A DNA stretch of 64,000 nucleotides from Bauldia sp. (GCA_037200845.1 JBBCGQ010000001.1:1984001-2048000), one strand, 5' to 3'. Positions 1 to 8,750 are shown, counted from the stretch's first letter. The notes: generated by a model not told the origin, from the letters alone. Program-made: numbers and translations.

Positions 1-182
1 ACCAGCCCCGTCCCGCCCGCCGTAAACGCCGTCAGGATCGTCCCGACCGGCTCCCGGAGGATCGCCGGATAGTTGAAGTTCGCGCCGAGGTAGGAGAACG
101 GCAGATTGAACGCGATCGCGAACACAATGAACGCCACCCCGAGCCACCGCACGGTGCCCGGGCTCGCCGAAGTATCAGCCAT
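1..182 (-). CDS. Membrane protein, 5' part only (DUF4386-like)
   Basis: The ATG lies at 180-182 and the reading frame runs off the left edge, so only about 60 residues are visible. The N-terminus is polar (MADTSASPGTVRW), followed by a hydrophobic segment (LGVAFIVFAIAFNLPFSYLG) that looks like a first transmembrane helix, then a loop ending in TAFTAGGTGL. The helix and the FNLPFSYLGANFNYP stretch recall DUF4386-type integral membrane proteins; that assignment is tentative because only the start is present. It is the host gene on the left side of the Mu-like prophage and is transcribed away from it. Confidence 0.5.
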   Translation of the reverse strand, partial: MADTSASPGTVRWLGVAFIVFAIAFNLPFSYLGANFNYPAILREPVGTILTAFTAGGTGL

Positions 183-259
183 GGTTGAGTCGCCCCTGTT
201 GTCCCCGGCGAGATATCGCACGGGAAACGGTGGATGTGCTTTCTTTAACTGACCGTTGC

Positions 260-315
260 TGGGTTTGATTGATCGTTTGGAGCGGGAACAGCCGGTTTTA
301 TGCGGGAACGAATGG
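260..315. repeat. Terminal MuA-binding-type repeats, left side of the element
   Basis: Read inward, 260-282 is TGGGTTTGATTGATCGTTTG followed by GAG. It matches the opposite end with the shared core TGATCGTTTG. A second motif, GAACGAATGG at 305-314, resembles GCGAATGGAG read inward at 9677-9686. Paired recognition sites near each end are what MuA-type transposases bind. The assignment rests on sequence similarity between the two ends only. Confidence 0.6.
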
Positions 316-347
316 AAGCCGTCGCCATCAGATCGCATTTGGCGAGG

Positions 348-929
348 TCAGGGGTTCGTGCTGCCGTTCGCCCGACCGGCCGCAAGCGCCACCGCAAAGG
401 CGGCCTCAGGTATGCCGAGGCGCCGCGCTAGCTGTCGCTCAAAGTCGGAAAGCGGCGGCGTCTCATCAGCGCCGGCCAGCAGGTGATTCAGAGCTGCCAT
501 CCCCCTAATGTTTGGAACGTTAGTTAGCGAGGCTCGCAACACTCGCTCGATCGTGCCATCTGCCGTGACGGCTATGACAGGCGAGATAAAGCGGTAGGCA
601 CGGTCGGCTAGCAACTTGGCGCCGCTGATTGTCCATTCTACCCGACCCCATATTCCGTCAGCGCGCGGTTCAAGCGCGACGATCCAACCACGAGCCGGCG
701 CCGACGCTCCCTTAGATGCTGCAAGGTCGGTGGCGTGGTTTTCGTCAATAAGAAGGCGATCAGTCGCGGCGAGACTCTCACTCGCGACCCTCGCCGGCGA
801 AACGAGGTTGTATGGGCCACGCCCATCAACCGTTGTAATCTGCCCGACAGGCGTGAGCTGTATCCAATCCGGCGGCCCGGCCGGCAACTGCTGCCCAGAA
901 CAAATTGCTATCGCCGTTCCTGTCGTCAC
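348..929 (-). CDS. Mu-like head maturation protease (gp I), C-terminally short
   Basis: The 193-residue product resembles the N-terminal half of Mu gpI, the prohead protease that processes scaffold during capsid assembly. Typical features are the opening IQLTPVGQITTVDGRGPY, the DRLLIDENHATD block, ARGWIVALEPRADGIWGRVEW and the YRFISPVI segment followed by SLTNVPNIRGM. Family members are usually well over 300 residues with a C-terminal scaffold part, so this copy is truncated or reduced; it ends 88 bp from the element boundary. In Mu the protease lies just upstream of the major head gene, but here it follows the tape measure, a clear rearrangement. Probably a non-functional remnant. Confidence 0.75.
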   Translation of the reverse strand: MTTGTAIAICSGQQLPAGPPDWIQLTPVGQITTVDGRGPYNLVSPARVASESLAATDRLLIDENHATDLAASKGASAPARGWIVALEPRADGIWGRVEWTISGAKLLADRAYRFISPVIAVTADGTIERVLRASLTNVPNIRGMAALNHLLAGADETPPLSDFERQLARRLGIPEAAFAVALAAGRANGSTNP

Positions 930-984
930 GCCTTAGCCCATAGTCCGACGCTGGAAGCCCGAAGGCGCAATGAGCGGTTCGGGC

Positions 985-2772
985 TCATCGAGTGCGGCGC
1001 CGCATGTTGTAAGTGCCCTCTATCGTGCGGGCTAGACTCCCACCGCTCTGGATGTCCTCCGTGACAGCAGCGATGACGATACGTTGAATGTTGACGCCGC
1101 CTTCGTTGCGCACTCCCCCGTCCTTCACTGGCGAGCCGCTCTCGTTGACGATCTCAAGTTTCCAAGGCGGCCCACCACGTGCCGAACCGCTGCCAAACGC
1201 GGCGTCCGCGCCAACGTAGCCGCCATCGGCGAACCGCTGCAGGGGCGGATAATTGTTGATTGCTTCGAGCATCGGCCGGTGGCGCGCCGTCGCCGCCGCA
1301 TTGACGATGAACTCCCCGTTCGAAACGCGCGCAACGATGCTATCCGAGGTGCCCGTCCCTGGTCCTCTCAACATCCCGCCAGCTGCGTTTAAACCGCCCC
1401 ACGCGTAGCCTGTTGCTGCCGATCCGACGCCGCCGAGTATCGAGCCGCCCATGTAGGAAGACGACCCAGCCAGCTTGGCAAAGAGGCCGTCGATCGCCTG
1501 ATCGAGAGCCATGTCCAAAAGACGATCGCCAAGGCGACCGAAAGCATTCCCGAGAGCGTCGATCGCAGACACCCCGGCTTTTGCGTCAGCACGGAGCCCT
1601 CCAACAAAGCCGGATACGAGATCACGGCCAACGCTCAGCTTTTCGTTCAAGGCCGATACCGCGCTTGTTGCAGCCCCGAAATCCACGAGTGAGATCGGCG
1701 GACCAATCTTAGCGGGGGCAGGAACATCCTGTGACTTACGGGGCGTAAACGCATCTTCGAAACGACTCTGCAGACCCTTTGACATCTGGCCGCTGACGCC
1801 TGCGAGCTGCGCGCGCAAACTGTCCATGCCGGACGCTTTTTGCATCGTGCCGTTCAGAGCGTCGATCGCCTTTTGCGCGTCCTGCACTCGACCTGAAAAG
1901 GCCAGCGCATTGTCGCTGGCGTTCTGCAATTGAACGGCGTAGCGCCTCACCGGCTCATACGACGACGCCGTACCGATAGCGTCGAGTTTCGCGCGATACG
2001 CTTCGATCGTGATCGCACCACGGGCGGCTTGTTGATTGAGATTAAATAGAGCCTGCAATTCCTCAGCGTAAGGTCGCCCGACAACCTGACCCCGGAAGTC
2101 GAGTGACGATTGTGCGAGGGCGCCGCGCGCCGCCGCGAAGTTACGCTGTTGGGTGTCCAAATCCTGCTGGGCCTGCAGCAGGGTGACGCCCGCGATCTTC
2201 TTACCCCAGTCTTCCGCTGCGCCACCGGCGAGCTGGTACTGCTCACGCACCGCCTTGACCAAATCCTCGTGCCGTTGAAGGGCATCGCTTGCACTCTCGC
2301 TGCCTCCCGCGATCGTTCGGAACAGCAATGAGGCCGCGCCGCCGGCCGCGGCAAATGCCAGAACCGCCAAGTTCAGCGGATTGGTGACAAATGAGAGGAG
2401 CGCGGCACCAACTCCCTTTAGAGCCGCAGCAACGCCGACGCCTGGTCCAAATATCTGGCTGATCTGCATCCCTTGCTGCATTAGCATGACGAACGGGCTT
2501 TGCCCGCTGGCAAGCATCGTTGCCATGTCGTTCATCTGGAACGCCATGTTCTGCATCTGGAAGGAGTTGAGTTTGAACGCCTGGCTTGCGACACCGGCGG
2601 CGCCCGCCGCCTGTTGCCAGCGTGACGACATCGCAGACGATTGCGCCTCGATCGCGCGAGTTCCAGCGACCGACGCCTTGCCAACATTTTCAATCGCCGC
2701 GGCGGCCGTGTTAGCTGCCTTGGCTGCGCCGGTGGCGTCGCCATTGATGATAAGCGAGAGGCGCATGGTCAT
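985..2772 (-). CDS. Phage tail tape measure protein
   Basis: The 595-residue protein has the composition of a short tape measure. There is an Ala-rich helical N-terminus, hydrophobic segments around residues 105-155 (GVAAALKGVGAALLSFVTNP and LAVLAFAAAGGAASLLF), a long helical middle rich in Ala and Gln, and a C-terminal Gly-rich block with the recurrent tape-measure motif RGPGTGTSDSIVARVSNGEF. In Mu-like and other siphovirus tails such proteins set tail length and help DNA entry. The ATG at 2770-2772 overlaps the stop of the upstream gene (ATGA), so the two are translationally coupled. A second ATG two codons later is also possible. No tail tube or baseplate gene follows. Confidence 0.85.
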   Translation of the reverse strand: MTMRLSLIINGDATGAAKAANTAAAAIENVGKASVAGTRAIEAQSSAMSSRWQQAAGAAGVASQAFKLNSFQMQNMAFQMNDMATMLASGQSPFVMLMQQGMQISQIFGPGVGVAAALKGVGAALLSFVTNPLNLAVLAFAAAGGAASLLFRTIAGGSESASDALQRHEDLVKAVREQYQLAGGAAEDWGKKIAGVTLLQAQQDLDTQQRNFAAARGALAQSSLDFRGQVVGRPYAEELQALFNLNQQAARGAITIEAYRAKLDAIGTASSYEPVRRYAVQLQNASDNALAFSGRVQDAQKAIDALNGTMQKASGMDSLRAQLAGVSGQMSKGLQSRFEDAFTPRKSQDVPAPAKIGPPISLVDFGAATSAVSALNEKLSVGRDLVSGFVGGLRADAKAGVSAIDALGNAFGRLGDRLLDMALDQAIDGLFAKLAGSSSYMGGSILGGVGSAATGYAWGGLNAAGGMLRGPGTGTSDSIVARVSNGEFIVNAAATARHRPMLEAINNYPPLQRFADGGYVGADAAFGSGSARGGPPWKLEIVNESGSPVKDGGVRNEGGVNIQRIVIAAVTEDIQSGGSLARTIEGTYNMRRRTR

Positions 2773-3110
2773 CGTGAGGAATTTCTAGCTACGCGCGTTT
2801 TCGTCACCGCTTCTATGTAGGTGTGAATAAGCGCCAGTCGTGCGAACGGCAGGTCGATCACCTGATCACGCAAAGAGTCGCTGTAAGGGATAGCAACGCC
2901 GGCGTCGTCAACCAGATCGTCGAGGGTGATAATCGCGGCCTGCAGAAATTTCCTCGTGTCCGCTGACGATGAGGGGGCGAATTGCGCAACTTCATCGACG
3001 GAGAGCACTCGAAACGTCGCCTTGAATGTCTCGACGCGGAATCCGCCATTCGAGGGAACGTTGACAGACACCGCATGGGTGAACGCCAAATTAGTCGTCA
3101 AAGTGAACAC
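2769..3110 (-). CDS. Probable phage tail assembly chaperone
   Basis: The product is 113 residues. I place the start at the GTG (3108-3110) because GAGGAA lies seven bases upstream; longer in-frame versions lack such a site. The N-terminal part is beta-rich (FTLTTNLAFTHAVSVNVP, FRVETFKATFRVL) and the C-terminal part helical (FLQAAIITLDDLVDDAG, LRDQVIDLPFARLALIHTYI). This layout, and the position directly before the tape measure with an ATGA overlap, fits the tail assembly chaperones that bind tape measure protein. There is no strong family motif, so function is inferred mostly from context. The 179 bp upstream (3111-3289) hold no convincing gene; a reading frame with LFRRAGFLDEGKLTPK may be debris of a deleted late gene. 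Confidence 0.55.
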   Translation of the reverse strand: MFTLTTNLAFTHAVSVNVPSNGGFRVETFKATFRVLSVDEVAQFAPSSSADTRKFLQAAIITLDDLVDDAGVAIPYSDSLRDQVIDLPFARLALIHTYIEAVTKTRVARNSSR

Positions 3111-3289
3111 AGCGTTGTTCCTCGCGTTTGTTGCGACAGCTGGCGCGCACAAGACGTGGAGAATGGAGCGACGGTCGTCATTCGGAACCCTCAACCATCG
3201 CTCCGCTCTCCTCTCTGTTCCGGCTCGTCGTTTTCGGCGTCAGCTTCCCCTCGTCAAGGAACCCGGCACGCCGAAACAGAGTTTTCCGA

Positions 3290-4213
3290 CTAGCCCAACC
3301 AGGCGGTGACGATCGGCTTGGCCGTGCCCGCCCACTCGTTCTGAATTGCGACCGGCGTGTCGTCATCGCCGACAAGCTCGATACGGGTGCCATTGTTGAG
3401 CAGCCGCATCGCCGCACCTTCCAGCGATGACGGCACGACAAGAATGTTTGGCTTCACGTTCAACGGCCGCCCTTCATCGCCCGTAATGGTCGCCATCGCC
3501 GCACGGGCCGCTTCATAGTTTGCCGGCGTCAGAGCGGCCTTCGAAGCATAGGCCAGCTGCCACAGGCCGAAACCAACGTTGGAGCGTCCGCGAGTGCCGT
3601 AAACGAACCGATCGTTGAGAAACACTTCCTTGTCGCTGTCGTCGTCGAGCTGGGTGAGTTTATAAGGGATGCGCTCCTGGTAGATGATCGGCTTCATCGC
3701 GCGGGTGGTGTCCAGAAGGAACCACGCCGGCCCGGCGCCATCCTGAAAGTTGCTTACGGAAACAACGGGCGACTGGCCGTTCAATCCAACGGGATGGTCG
3801 GTATCGAAGAAGCTCTGGCCGTCGTAGCACTTCGTGGTGAAGCCGCTCGCAAGCAGCGAGAACACCAACTGGTCGGGATGGTCGGCGGCTGCCCTGCCGA
3901 GTTCCTGAGCGATAGGCGCGAAGACGCCAAGCCGGTCGTCTTCGATGTCCGTTCGCGGAACTTCGATCGTGGATTCGAACAGACGGTTCACGATGGAAAA
4001 ACTGTGGGCCGAAAGATTCTTGATTTGGCGCGGCCCGATCCACTCGCGCACTCCAGGGAACTGACCGAGCCAGCCGTAAATCTCTTCGCGAGTATTAGAC
4101 GGCACGACCATCGCGATCTCGCGATACACCGAGGGCGCCGAAGTCACCCCAATGCTAAAGGCGGTCTTAAACCCCGTGAAGAGTGCGCTGAGAGTCTCTT
4201 TATTGATGATCAT
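3290..4213 (-). CDS. Mu-like major head subunit (gpT)
   Basis: The product is 307 residues, close to the length of Mu gpT (about 305), which forms the icosahedral shell. Family hallmarks are the N-terminus MIINKETLSALFTGFKTAF, then APSVYREIAMVVPSNTREE, YGWLGQFPGVREWIG, the RFLESTIEVPR-like block (here NRLFESTIEVPRTDIEDD) and FDTDHPVG. The ATG at 4211-4213 is chosen over an upstream in-frame ATG because it has a strong site (AGGAAAAGGAA) and begins at the conserved N-terminus. The start overlaps the Mor stop as ATGA. In Mu many genes separate mor from T, so the junction marks a large deletion or a rebuilt late region. Confidence 0.9.
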   Translation of the reverse strand: MIINKETLSALFTGFKTAFSIGVTSAPSVYREIAMVVPSNTREEIYGWLGQFPGVREWIGPRQIKNLSAHSFSIVNRLFESTIEVPRTDIEDDRLGVFAPIAQELGRAAADHPDQLVFSLLASGFTTKCYDGQSFFDTDHPVGLNGQSPVVSVSNFQDGAGPAWFLLDTTRAMKPIIYQERIPYKLTQLDDDSDKEVFLNDRFVYGTRGRSNVGFGLWQLAYASKAALTPANYEAARAAMATITGDEGRPLNVKPNILVVPSSLEGAAMRLLNNGTRIELVGDDDTPVAIQNEWAGTAKPIVTAWLG

Positions 4214-4656
4214 GGCAATTCCTTTTCCTCGCGTAGCCGCGTTCTGATCCGCGTAATGGTCCGTTCGGTGACGCCGAAGTGGCGAGCGATCACGCGCGCA
4301 CTCTCTCCACGTCGGGTCATGTCGCGCACGGCCAGCCAACGTTCAAATTGATGGAAGGAATAGCGAGACTGCAGATTCACGTAGCCCCCGAGGTAGGGCG
4401 AGAAATTCCGGCAGAGCTTTGTCGCTTCGTCCTGTCCGAGCAGGCCAACCAGCCAATGACTGCTCTCCAGGCGGCGCACCGTTGGGATGTAAATGCGAGT
4501 GCCACCGCGAGCCGTCAGAAGCGCGTCGGCCGCGGAAGGACCGACGACGCGCGCAATCTCGGCGAGGGTGATCCTTACGCATCTAGAGCTGATGGCCGGC
4601 TGGCGTTGCCGCGCCACGTTCGTCCGAGTTGAGCCAGAAAGGTGTCCTACCGACAT
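4210..4656 (-). CDS. Mor-family transcriptional activator
   Basis: The 148-residue protein matches the Mor/C family, which in Mu turns on middle transcription. The central dimerisation part contains LAEIARVVGPSAADALLTA, GGTRIYIPTVRR and HWLVGLLGQDEATKLC, followed by a helix-turn-helix near the C-terminus (ARVIARHFGVTERTITRIRTRL). The GGxxIYIP motif is typical. It follows gemA on the same strand after a 185-bp gap. It overlaps the major head gene by 4 nt, so this activator would be co-translated with a late gene, unlike in Mu. The N-terminal start is uncertain because no clear ribosome site precedes the ATG. Confidence 0.8.
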   Translation of the reverse strand: MSVGHLSGSTRTNVARQRQPAISSRCVRITLAEIARVVGPSAADALLTARGGTRIYIPTVRRLESSHWLVGLLGQDEATKLCRNFSPYLGGYVNLQSRYSFHQFERWLAVRDMTRRGESARVIARHFGVTERTITRIRTRLREEKELP

Positions 4657-4841
4657 GGCCCAGACTTATCGCGCCAAATGCGCGCGTGTCAGCCCGACAA
4701 CTGTCAGGCTACTGTCGAGTAGGAGAACCCAAGGTCTAGAGCGCCGCATCGCTCCGCCGCTCCGCGCGGGCCCTTAGGATGCGGCCCAGCCCACGCGGGC
4801 ACATCGTACTAGCGCGACCACCCGAGCCGGCCCAGCCTGTT
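4657..4841. other. Non-coding gap between gemA and mor
   Basis: This 185-bp stretch has no supported reading frame. By analogy to Mu it is where a promoter for mor could lie, but no clear -35/-10 pair stands out. Nothing else is visible. Confidence 0.4.
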
Positions 4842-5333
4842 TTAAACCCGTTTTACGGCGATGCTTTTGTCTGCCCGGCCGACGCTGGCGCGTCGAAGCC
4901 CGATTTTACATTGCTTTCGGCCGGCCATCGCCTTGAGGCCGGTAATTGCCTTGCTCGCCGCCCCTGCGGTCAGGAACCGGAGTGCGGAGACGGCATAGTG
5001 CCGTTCAAGCCACCGATTGATTGCCGCCTCATCCTGCGGAGCGCTTTCTGACCACTCCGCCCAAAGCTTTCGGATCAACCCGATCTGTCGCGGTGACGCC
5101 ATGCCTGCTCGGGAGCCAAAGCCCCGCTTCGCCGAAGTGGACTGAAAGCCCAGCTCGGCGAAGCGGTGCATAACCATCGTGAAACCGGCGGCATCAAGGT
5201 CGCTGGCGCTCTCGACCCCGCCACCATGACTTGCGAGGATCGCGCGATAGTCGCCGTCATCGAGAGCCAGCCGGCTCTTCGCAACGTGCAAGAGAGCCAG
5301 CTGTTTACCTGATATCGCGCGCGCCACGGTCAT
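4842..5333 (-). CDS. GemA/gp16-family protein
   Basis: The 163-residue product resembles Mu gp16/GemA, an early regulatory protein reported to affect host gene expression and DNA topology. Characteristic parts are the N-terminal helical QLALLHVAKSRLALDDGDYR block and, after a linker, ASPRQIGLIRKLWAEW followed by INRWLERHYAVSALRFL near residues 105-140. The C-terminus is basic (KQCKIGLRRASVGRADKS). The start ATG overlaps the upstream stop as ATGA, so it is part of the early operon running from the Ner-like gene. Reliable as a family call; its role here is unknown. Confidence 0.85.
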   Translation of the reverse strand: MTVARAISGKQLALLHVAKSRLALDDGDYRAILASHGGGVESASDLDAAGFTMVMHRFAELGFQSTSAKRGFGSRAGMASPRQIGLIRKLWAEWSESAPQDEAAINRWLERHYAVSALRFLTAGAASKAITGLKAMAGRKQCKIGLRRASVGRADKSIAVKRV

Positions 5334-5665
5334 GCTACCGCCTGCCTCGGCCGAGGTGCTCGCTTCGCCTTGCGCTTCTCGACGCCCTCAAAAATCATCG
5401 CCATTGCCCGCAGATGTGCTCCACGCGCAGTCTCGATCTTATTGATGACTCGACGCAGCCGCCGCATTTGCTCTTCGGTGTTTTCGAACGCGGCCGCTAT
5501 AAAAGCGATCAGGTCGCCCTCCCTCTTCGGGCTGCCGAGCGTGTGCTGATTTATTAGGGCGCCGAAGGCGTATTGCGTTCCCGCCCACCGGGGCGGAAGC
5601 ACATCAACTGCATCCAACAGCTCGGACAGCAGAGCGTCAGCGTCATAGTCGTCTTGCGTCGTCAT
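5330..5665 (-). CDS. Small early phage protein, function unknown
   Basis: The product is 111 residues, acidic at the N-terminus (MTTQDDYDADALLSELLDAV) and strongly basic at the C-terminus (RKAKRAPRPRQ). Between them is a probable helical segment (ENTEEQMRRLRRVINKIETA). I do not recognise a family. It sits between the MuB-side small gene and gemA and overlaps gemA by 4 nt (ATGA), which supports its being a real, translated early gene. Confidence 0.6.
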   Translation of the reverse strand: MTTQDDYDADALLSELLDAVDVLPPRWAGTQYAFGALINQHTLGSPKREGDLIAFIAAAFENTEEQMRRLRRVINKIETARGAHLRAMAMIFEGVEKRKAKRAPRPRQAVA

Positions 5666-5691
5666 CGGTCGCGTGGCCTCCTAAGCCGGTG

Positions 5692-5910
5692 CTATTGAAT
5701 TTTGTCGGGGTGATTGAACGCCTCGAACAGTGCCGAAAGCCGGCTGTTCACCTGTCGCGCCCAGATCTGGTTGCCCTTCTCCTGGTACGTGGAGAAGGCG
5801 TTGTTGTCGGCGACGATCGCCCTGATGGTCTCGTGCTGGGCATGGACAACCGCGCGCAGTTCATCAATCGTCAAATGGTCGATATCGGGCAGCTCCGTTT
5901 TCTCTTCCAA
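5692..5910 (-). CDS. Small early phage protein after MuB, function unknown
   Basis: I place the start at TTG (5908-5910) because AGGGAG lies about nine bases upstream and the only upstream ATG falls deep inside the MuB gene. This gives 72 residues: a Glu-rich beginning (LEEKTELPDIDHLTIDELRA) and a helical remainder ending in FEAFNHPDKIQ. It starts 5 nt after the MuB stop and is in the same operon. No family is recognised; small helical proteins are common at this position in Mu-like early regions. Confidence 0.5.
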   Translation of the reverse strand: MEEKTELPDIDHLTIDELRAVVHAQHETIRAIVADNNAFSTYQEKGNQIWARQVNSRLSALFEAFNHPDKIQ

Positions 5911-5914
5911 TCGT

Positions 5915-6700
5915 TCAATCTCCCTTCGGGTTGAGAATTTCGTTCGTGCGCTTAGGCCCATGAATTGACGCCAAGGCCTCGTGCAGAGCCGCAAGTCGGA
6001 TCGAGCCGCCTTCGCCGGCGAACGTGCGGGCCTCATCCAGGAGACGGGCCAGTTCGCGTAACGATGCTTGCCGCCCGTAGCGGACCAGCAGCTCGTGCGC
6101 TTCGCGACCCTCGACGTTGGCATCGATCGCGAACTCGCGAATGTCGTCAGCGCTCACGCCGTCGATGATGACCCATCTGCCAATGCGGCTACGGACTTGC
6201 TCGATCGCGGACGCGGTGGCGCGTGTGCGCTTCAGCGAATGGCTGTTGCCGGCGAGGATCAGCGGGAGGCGGAACAGCTCAGTGTATTTGCAGAGCTGAA
6301 ACACCGCCTCGGCGTCAAGGAGCTGCACCTCATCCACGACGAGGCACCAGCCATCCGCTACCAGGTACTCAAGATTATATTCGAGGGCGCTTGCGAGATC
6401 GGCCGCGTAGAACGCGTCGGTTGGTATCCGAAACGCGGCAACCGCCATCGCCAGCATCGCCTTGAGACGCCGGTTCGTCGGAGTGACCGTGACGAATGCG
6501 ACCTTTGTGCGCTTGCCGGCGATGTGCGTCAGCGCTGTTGTCTTCCCCACGCCGGCATCGCCGATGATCGCGACGGGCTCAACCAGGCGAGAGGAAACCG
6601 CCGTCTCAAATGCCGCCTCGATGAGACGCACGGTTGTCGTTTTCACGAAGCGCTCCGCTGGAGGTGGAGCAAGGGCTCTCAGTTGAAGATTGAAGGGCAT
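5915..6700 (-). CDS. MuB-type AAA+ ATPase, transposition target selector
   Basis: The 261-residue protein has a Walker A motif GDAGVGKT at residues 47-54 and Walker B VVDE at 121-124. A sensor-type asparagine in LILAGNSHSL follows, and the C-terminal part is helical. MuB binds target DNA as ATP-dependent filaments, stimulates MuA and delivers targets to the transpososome. The N-terminus lacks the separate helix-turn-helix of Mu MuB, as in other reduced members. It begins 3 nt after the transposase stop, so A and B are coupled. All motifs for ATPase activity are present. Confidence 0.9.
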   Translation of the reverse strand: MPFNLQLRALAPPPAERFVKTTTVRLIEAAFETAVSSRLVEPVAIIGDAGVGKTTALTHIAGKRTKVAFVTVTPTNRRLKAMLAMAVAAFRIPTDAFYAADLASALEYNLEYLVADGWCLVVDEVQLLDAEAVFQLCKYTELFRLPLILAGNSHSLKRTRATASAIEQVRSRIGRWVIIDGVSADDIREFAIDANVEGREAHELLVRYGRQASLRELARLLDEARTFAGEGGSIRLAALHEALASIHGPKRTNEILNPKGD

Positions 6701-6703
6701 CGT

Positions 6704-8746
6704 TCACTTCCCCCGATTGACCATGCGCTGCCGCTTCTCAGCGAGCCGAAGCGCCTCAGCCTGGTTGGTGTCGATCTCGCGCGCGCGACGGTCCTTGCGA
6801 TCGGCGGGCGTCTCGCGAAGGCCCGCTGCGATACGCGCGGCCTCGCTACTCGCCCCGACCGTCGCGACGATCGGCGGCGCCGCCGCGGGAGGCTGGTTGC
6901 TCAACAGCTTGGCGCGCTCGGCGAGCGGATCGATTTCCGGCGCCGATCGGCCCAACGCGATCACCGCACCGCGGTGCGCCTTCCTTCTGGCGTGCGCGTC
7001 GATAGCTCCGGCGTCATCCAGAAAACCATAAGCGATGTCCGGCTCCGCGAAGCCGATCAGCTCGCCCGCCTCGTTGAAGAGCGGCAGGCGGGACCATTCT
7101 TCAAATTTGGGAATGCGGACGATCAACGTGTCGCCTTGGAACGTCACAATCTCGGGGCATGTCCAGAGCTTGCCGGCGTGGCGGATGCGTCCTTGCTGAA
7201 CCGTGCGCCGCGCCTCGGTGGAGAAAGCGATCGCGAAGGCATCGGGATCGACAGCAACGGTGCCCCAACCCGCCGCGATCGCATCGGCGAGTGCGCCGTT
7301 CGGAGAGCGGCCGTTCAGCGATCCGCGCTGCGGCATGTTGTGATAGTAGTCGAGGGCGCTGAGGATCAGCGCCCGGCATTCGTCGGGCGAGCCGTCGAAC
7401 GGCTCCGGCTCCTGTCCGACGTTCGCGCTTTTCTTGCGCATACGGTCGCCGCCGATCCAGCCAGGCACGCGCGAAAAGTGGTTACGTTCGAGGACGGCAA
7501 AGATGCCTTCGATCGGCTTTGCAGAGGCGTTGTAGGGAAGCGCCCGCACGATCTGGGAGAGGCGATCGCCGCCGCCAATCTCGCCGATGAAGCTGCGCCC
7601 GCTCGACCTGTCGATGAGCCTTAATGCGTCGTCGATGAACGGCGCCCAATTGTATTCGCTGCCGTTGTCCAGATAGAGCGCGCGCGGCGCACCCCAGGCG
7701 GCGACCATGCGTCGGAAGCTGACGATCACATGGGCGTTGCGGATGCCCTCGCCCTTTGCCAGCAGCACGAGATCCATCCAGACGCGATTGGTGGCAAGGT
7801 CCAGCCACGCGATCGCCCGGAAAGTGGCGATCGACCCGTCGTTGCGGCGCACGAGAATATCGACCGGGTGAATGTCGCCGACGACGCAATCCATCGGCGA
7901 CAAGCCGACGCGCGTCCGCATGATGCGCGGCGCCGCGTGATCCATGTAGCTTTTCCGATCGGTCCTGAATTCGTGGACCTTGGCGTACACCCGCTCGGGA
8001 TCGATGAAGGCTCGCGGCACGCAACAGACGCCGCCTAGGTCACCGCTGCGATAGCCCGCCTGTGACGTCAGCTCGCAGAGTTTGAAGGTCGCCAGCCGTT
8101 GAAGGCTGACACCGCTTTCGCCCGCCTTGAACAGCCCGCGAACGTACATGCGCAGCTGCTCGGCGATGTCCTGGCGCACCAGCTCGGGTAGCTCGGCTGT
8201 TGCCCGATTCCAGCGCAGCGAAACAAGCCCGTGCCGCTCGCCTCGGTCGCGCCTGGCGCGCTTCTGCAGTCCGGCGTGGCCCCCACGATCGTACCGGCTC
8301 AGCCAACGCCGCAAAGTCGCGGTGCTCACCGTGCGGGGTGTCGTGTCACCAGGGAAAAGGTAGGTGCGGCTCGTGATCTCCGCGACGGCCCCCGCCCGCC
8401 CGCGCGTGCCGGAACGATGCCTCGCGGCAGGTTCGATCAACTGCCAAATGAAGTTGCGCGATGCGTTGGCGTCTGGGTCACTGCGCAGCGAGATCGCGCC
8501 CATCTCGGCCGCCAGCAACTCACGGTGCCGCTGCTGCAGGTCGGCCGGCATCGACGAGGCAAGAACCTCATAACGGAGTCCGGCACGGCCGCCTCGACCG
8601 GACACAGTTCGAATGCGCAGCGCAGCACCGCGCCATGTCGGCCGCCCGCCCAAGACGATTGTTTGAAGGGCCTTTTCAATGGCCTGGCGAGAAGTCCCCG
8701 CCAGGGCCGCCAAACGAGCCGATGCGATCCATTCCGCAACCGGCAT
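6704..8746 (-). CDS. MuA-type DDE transposase
   Basis: The product is 680 residues, like Mu MuA (663). The N-terminus (EWIASARLAALAGTSRQAIE) is a winged-helix-type DNA-binding start, and a further helix-turn-helix region (TVSTATLRRWLSRYDRGG) lies near residues 139-155. The integrase core shows the acidic triad: D291 in VVGDIHPVDI, D360 in LYLDNGSEYNW and E413 in AKPIEGIFAVLER. After it come the beta-barrel region and a basic C-terminal tail used to contact MuB. It catalyses end cleavage and strand transfer, recognising sites such as those near 260-315 and 9672-9734. The triad and length are intact, so the enzyme could be active. Confidence 0.93.
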   Translation of the reverse strand: MPVAEWIASARLAALAGTSRQAIEKALQTIVLGGRPTWRGAALRIRTVSGRGGRAGLRYEVLASSMPADLQQRHRELLAAEMGAISLRSDPDANASRNFIWQLIEPAARHRSGTRGRAGAVAEITSRTYLFPGDTTPRTVSTATLRRWLSRYDRGGHAGLQKRARRDRGERHGLVSLRWNRATAELPELVRQDIAEQLRMYVRGLFKAGESGVSLQRLATFKLCELTSQAGYRSGDLGGVCCVPRAFIDPERVYAKVHEFRTDRKSYMDHAAPRIMRTRVGLSPMDCVVGDIHPVDILVRRNDGSIATFRAIAWLDLATNRVWMDLVLLAKGEGIRNAHVIVSFRRMVAAWGAPRALYLDNGSEYNWAPFIDDALRLIDRSSGRSFIGEIGGGDRLSQIVRALPYNASAKPIEGIFAVLERNHFSRVPGWIGGDRMRKKSANVGQEPEPFDGSPDECRALILSALDYYHNMPQRGSLNGRSPNGALADAIAAGWGTVAVDPDAFAIAFSTEARRTVQQGRIRHAGKLWTCPEIVTFQGDTLIVRIPKFEEWSRLPLFNEAGELIGFAEPDIAYGFLDDAGAIDAHARRKAHRGAVIALGRSAPEIDPLAERAKLLSNQPPAAAPPIVATVGASSEAARIAAGLRETPADRKDRRAREIDTNQAEALRLAEKRQRMVNRGK

Positions 8747-8750
8747 CGGA

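Noticed and set aside
6068-7624. A 518-codon plus-strand frame in the prophage
   Set aside because: It is antisense to the MuB and MuA genes, whose catalytic residues are clear.
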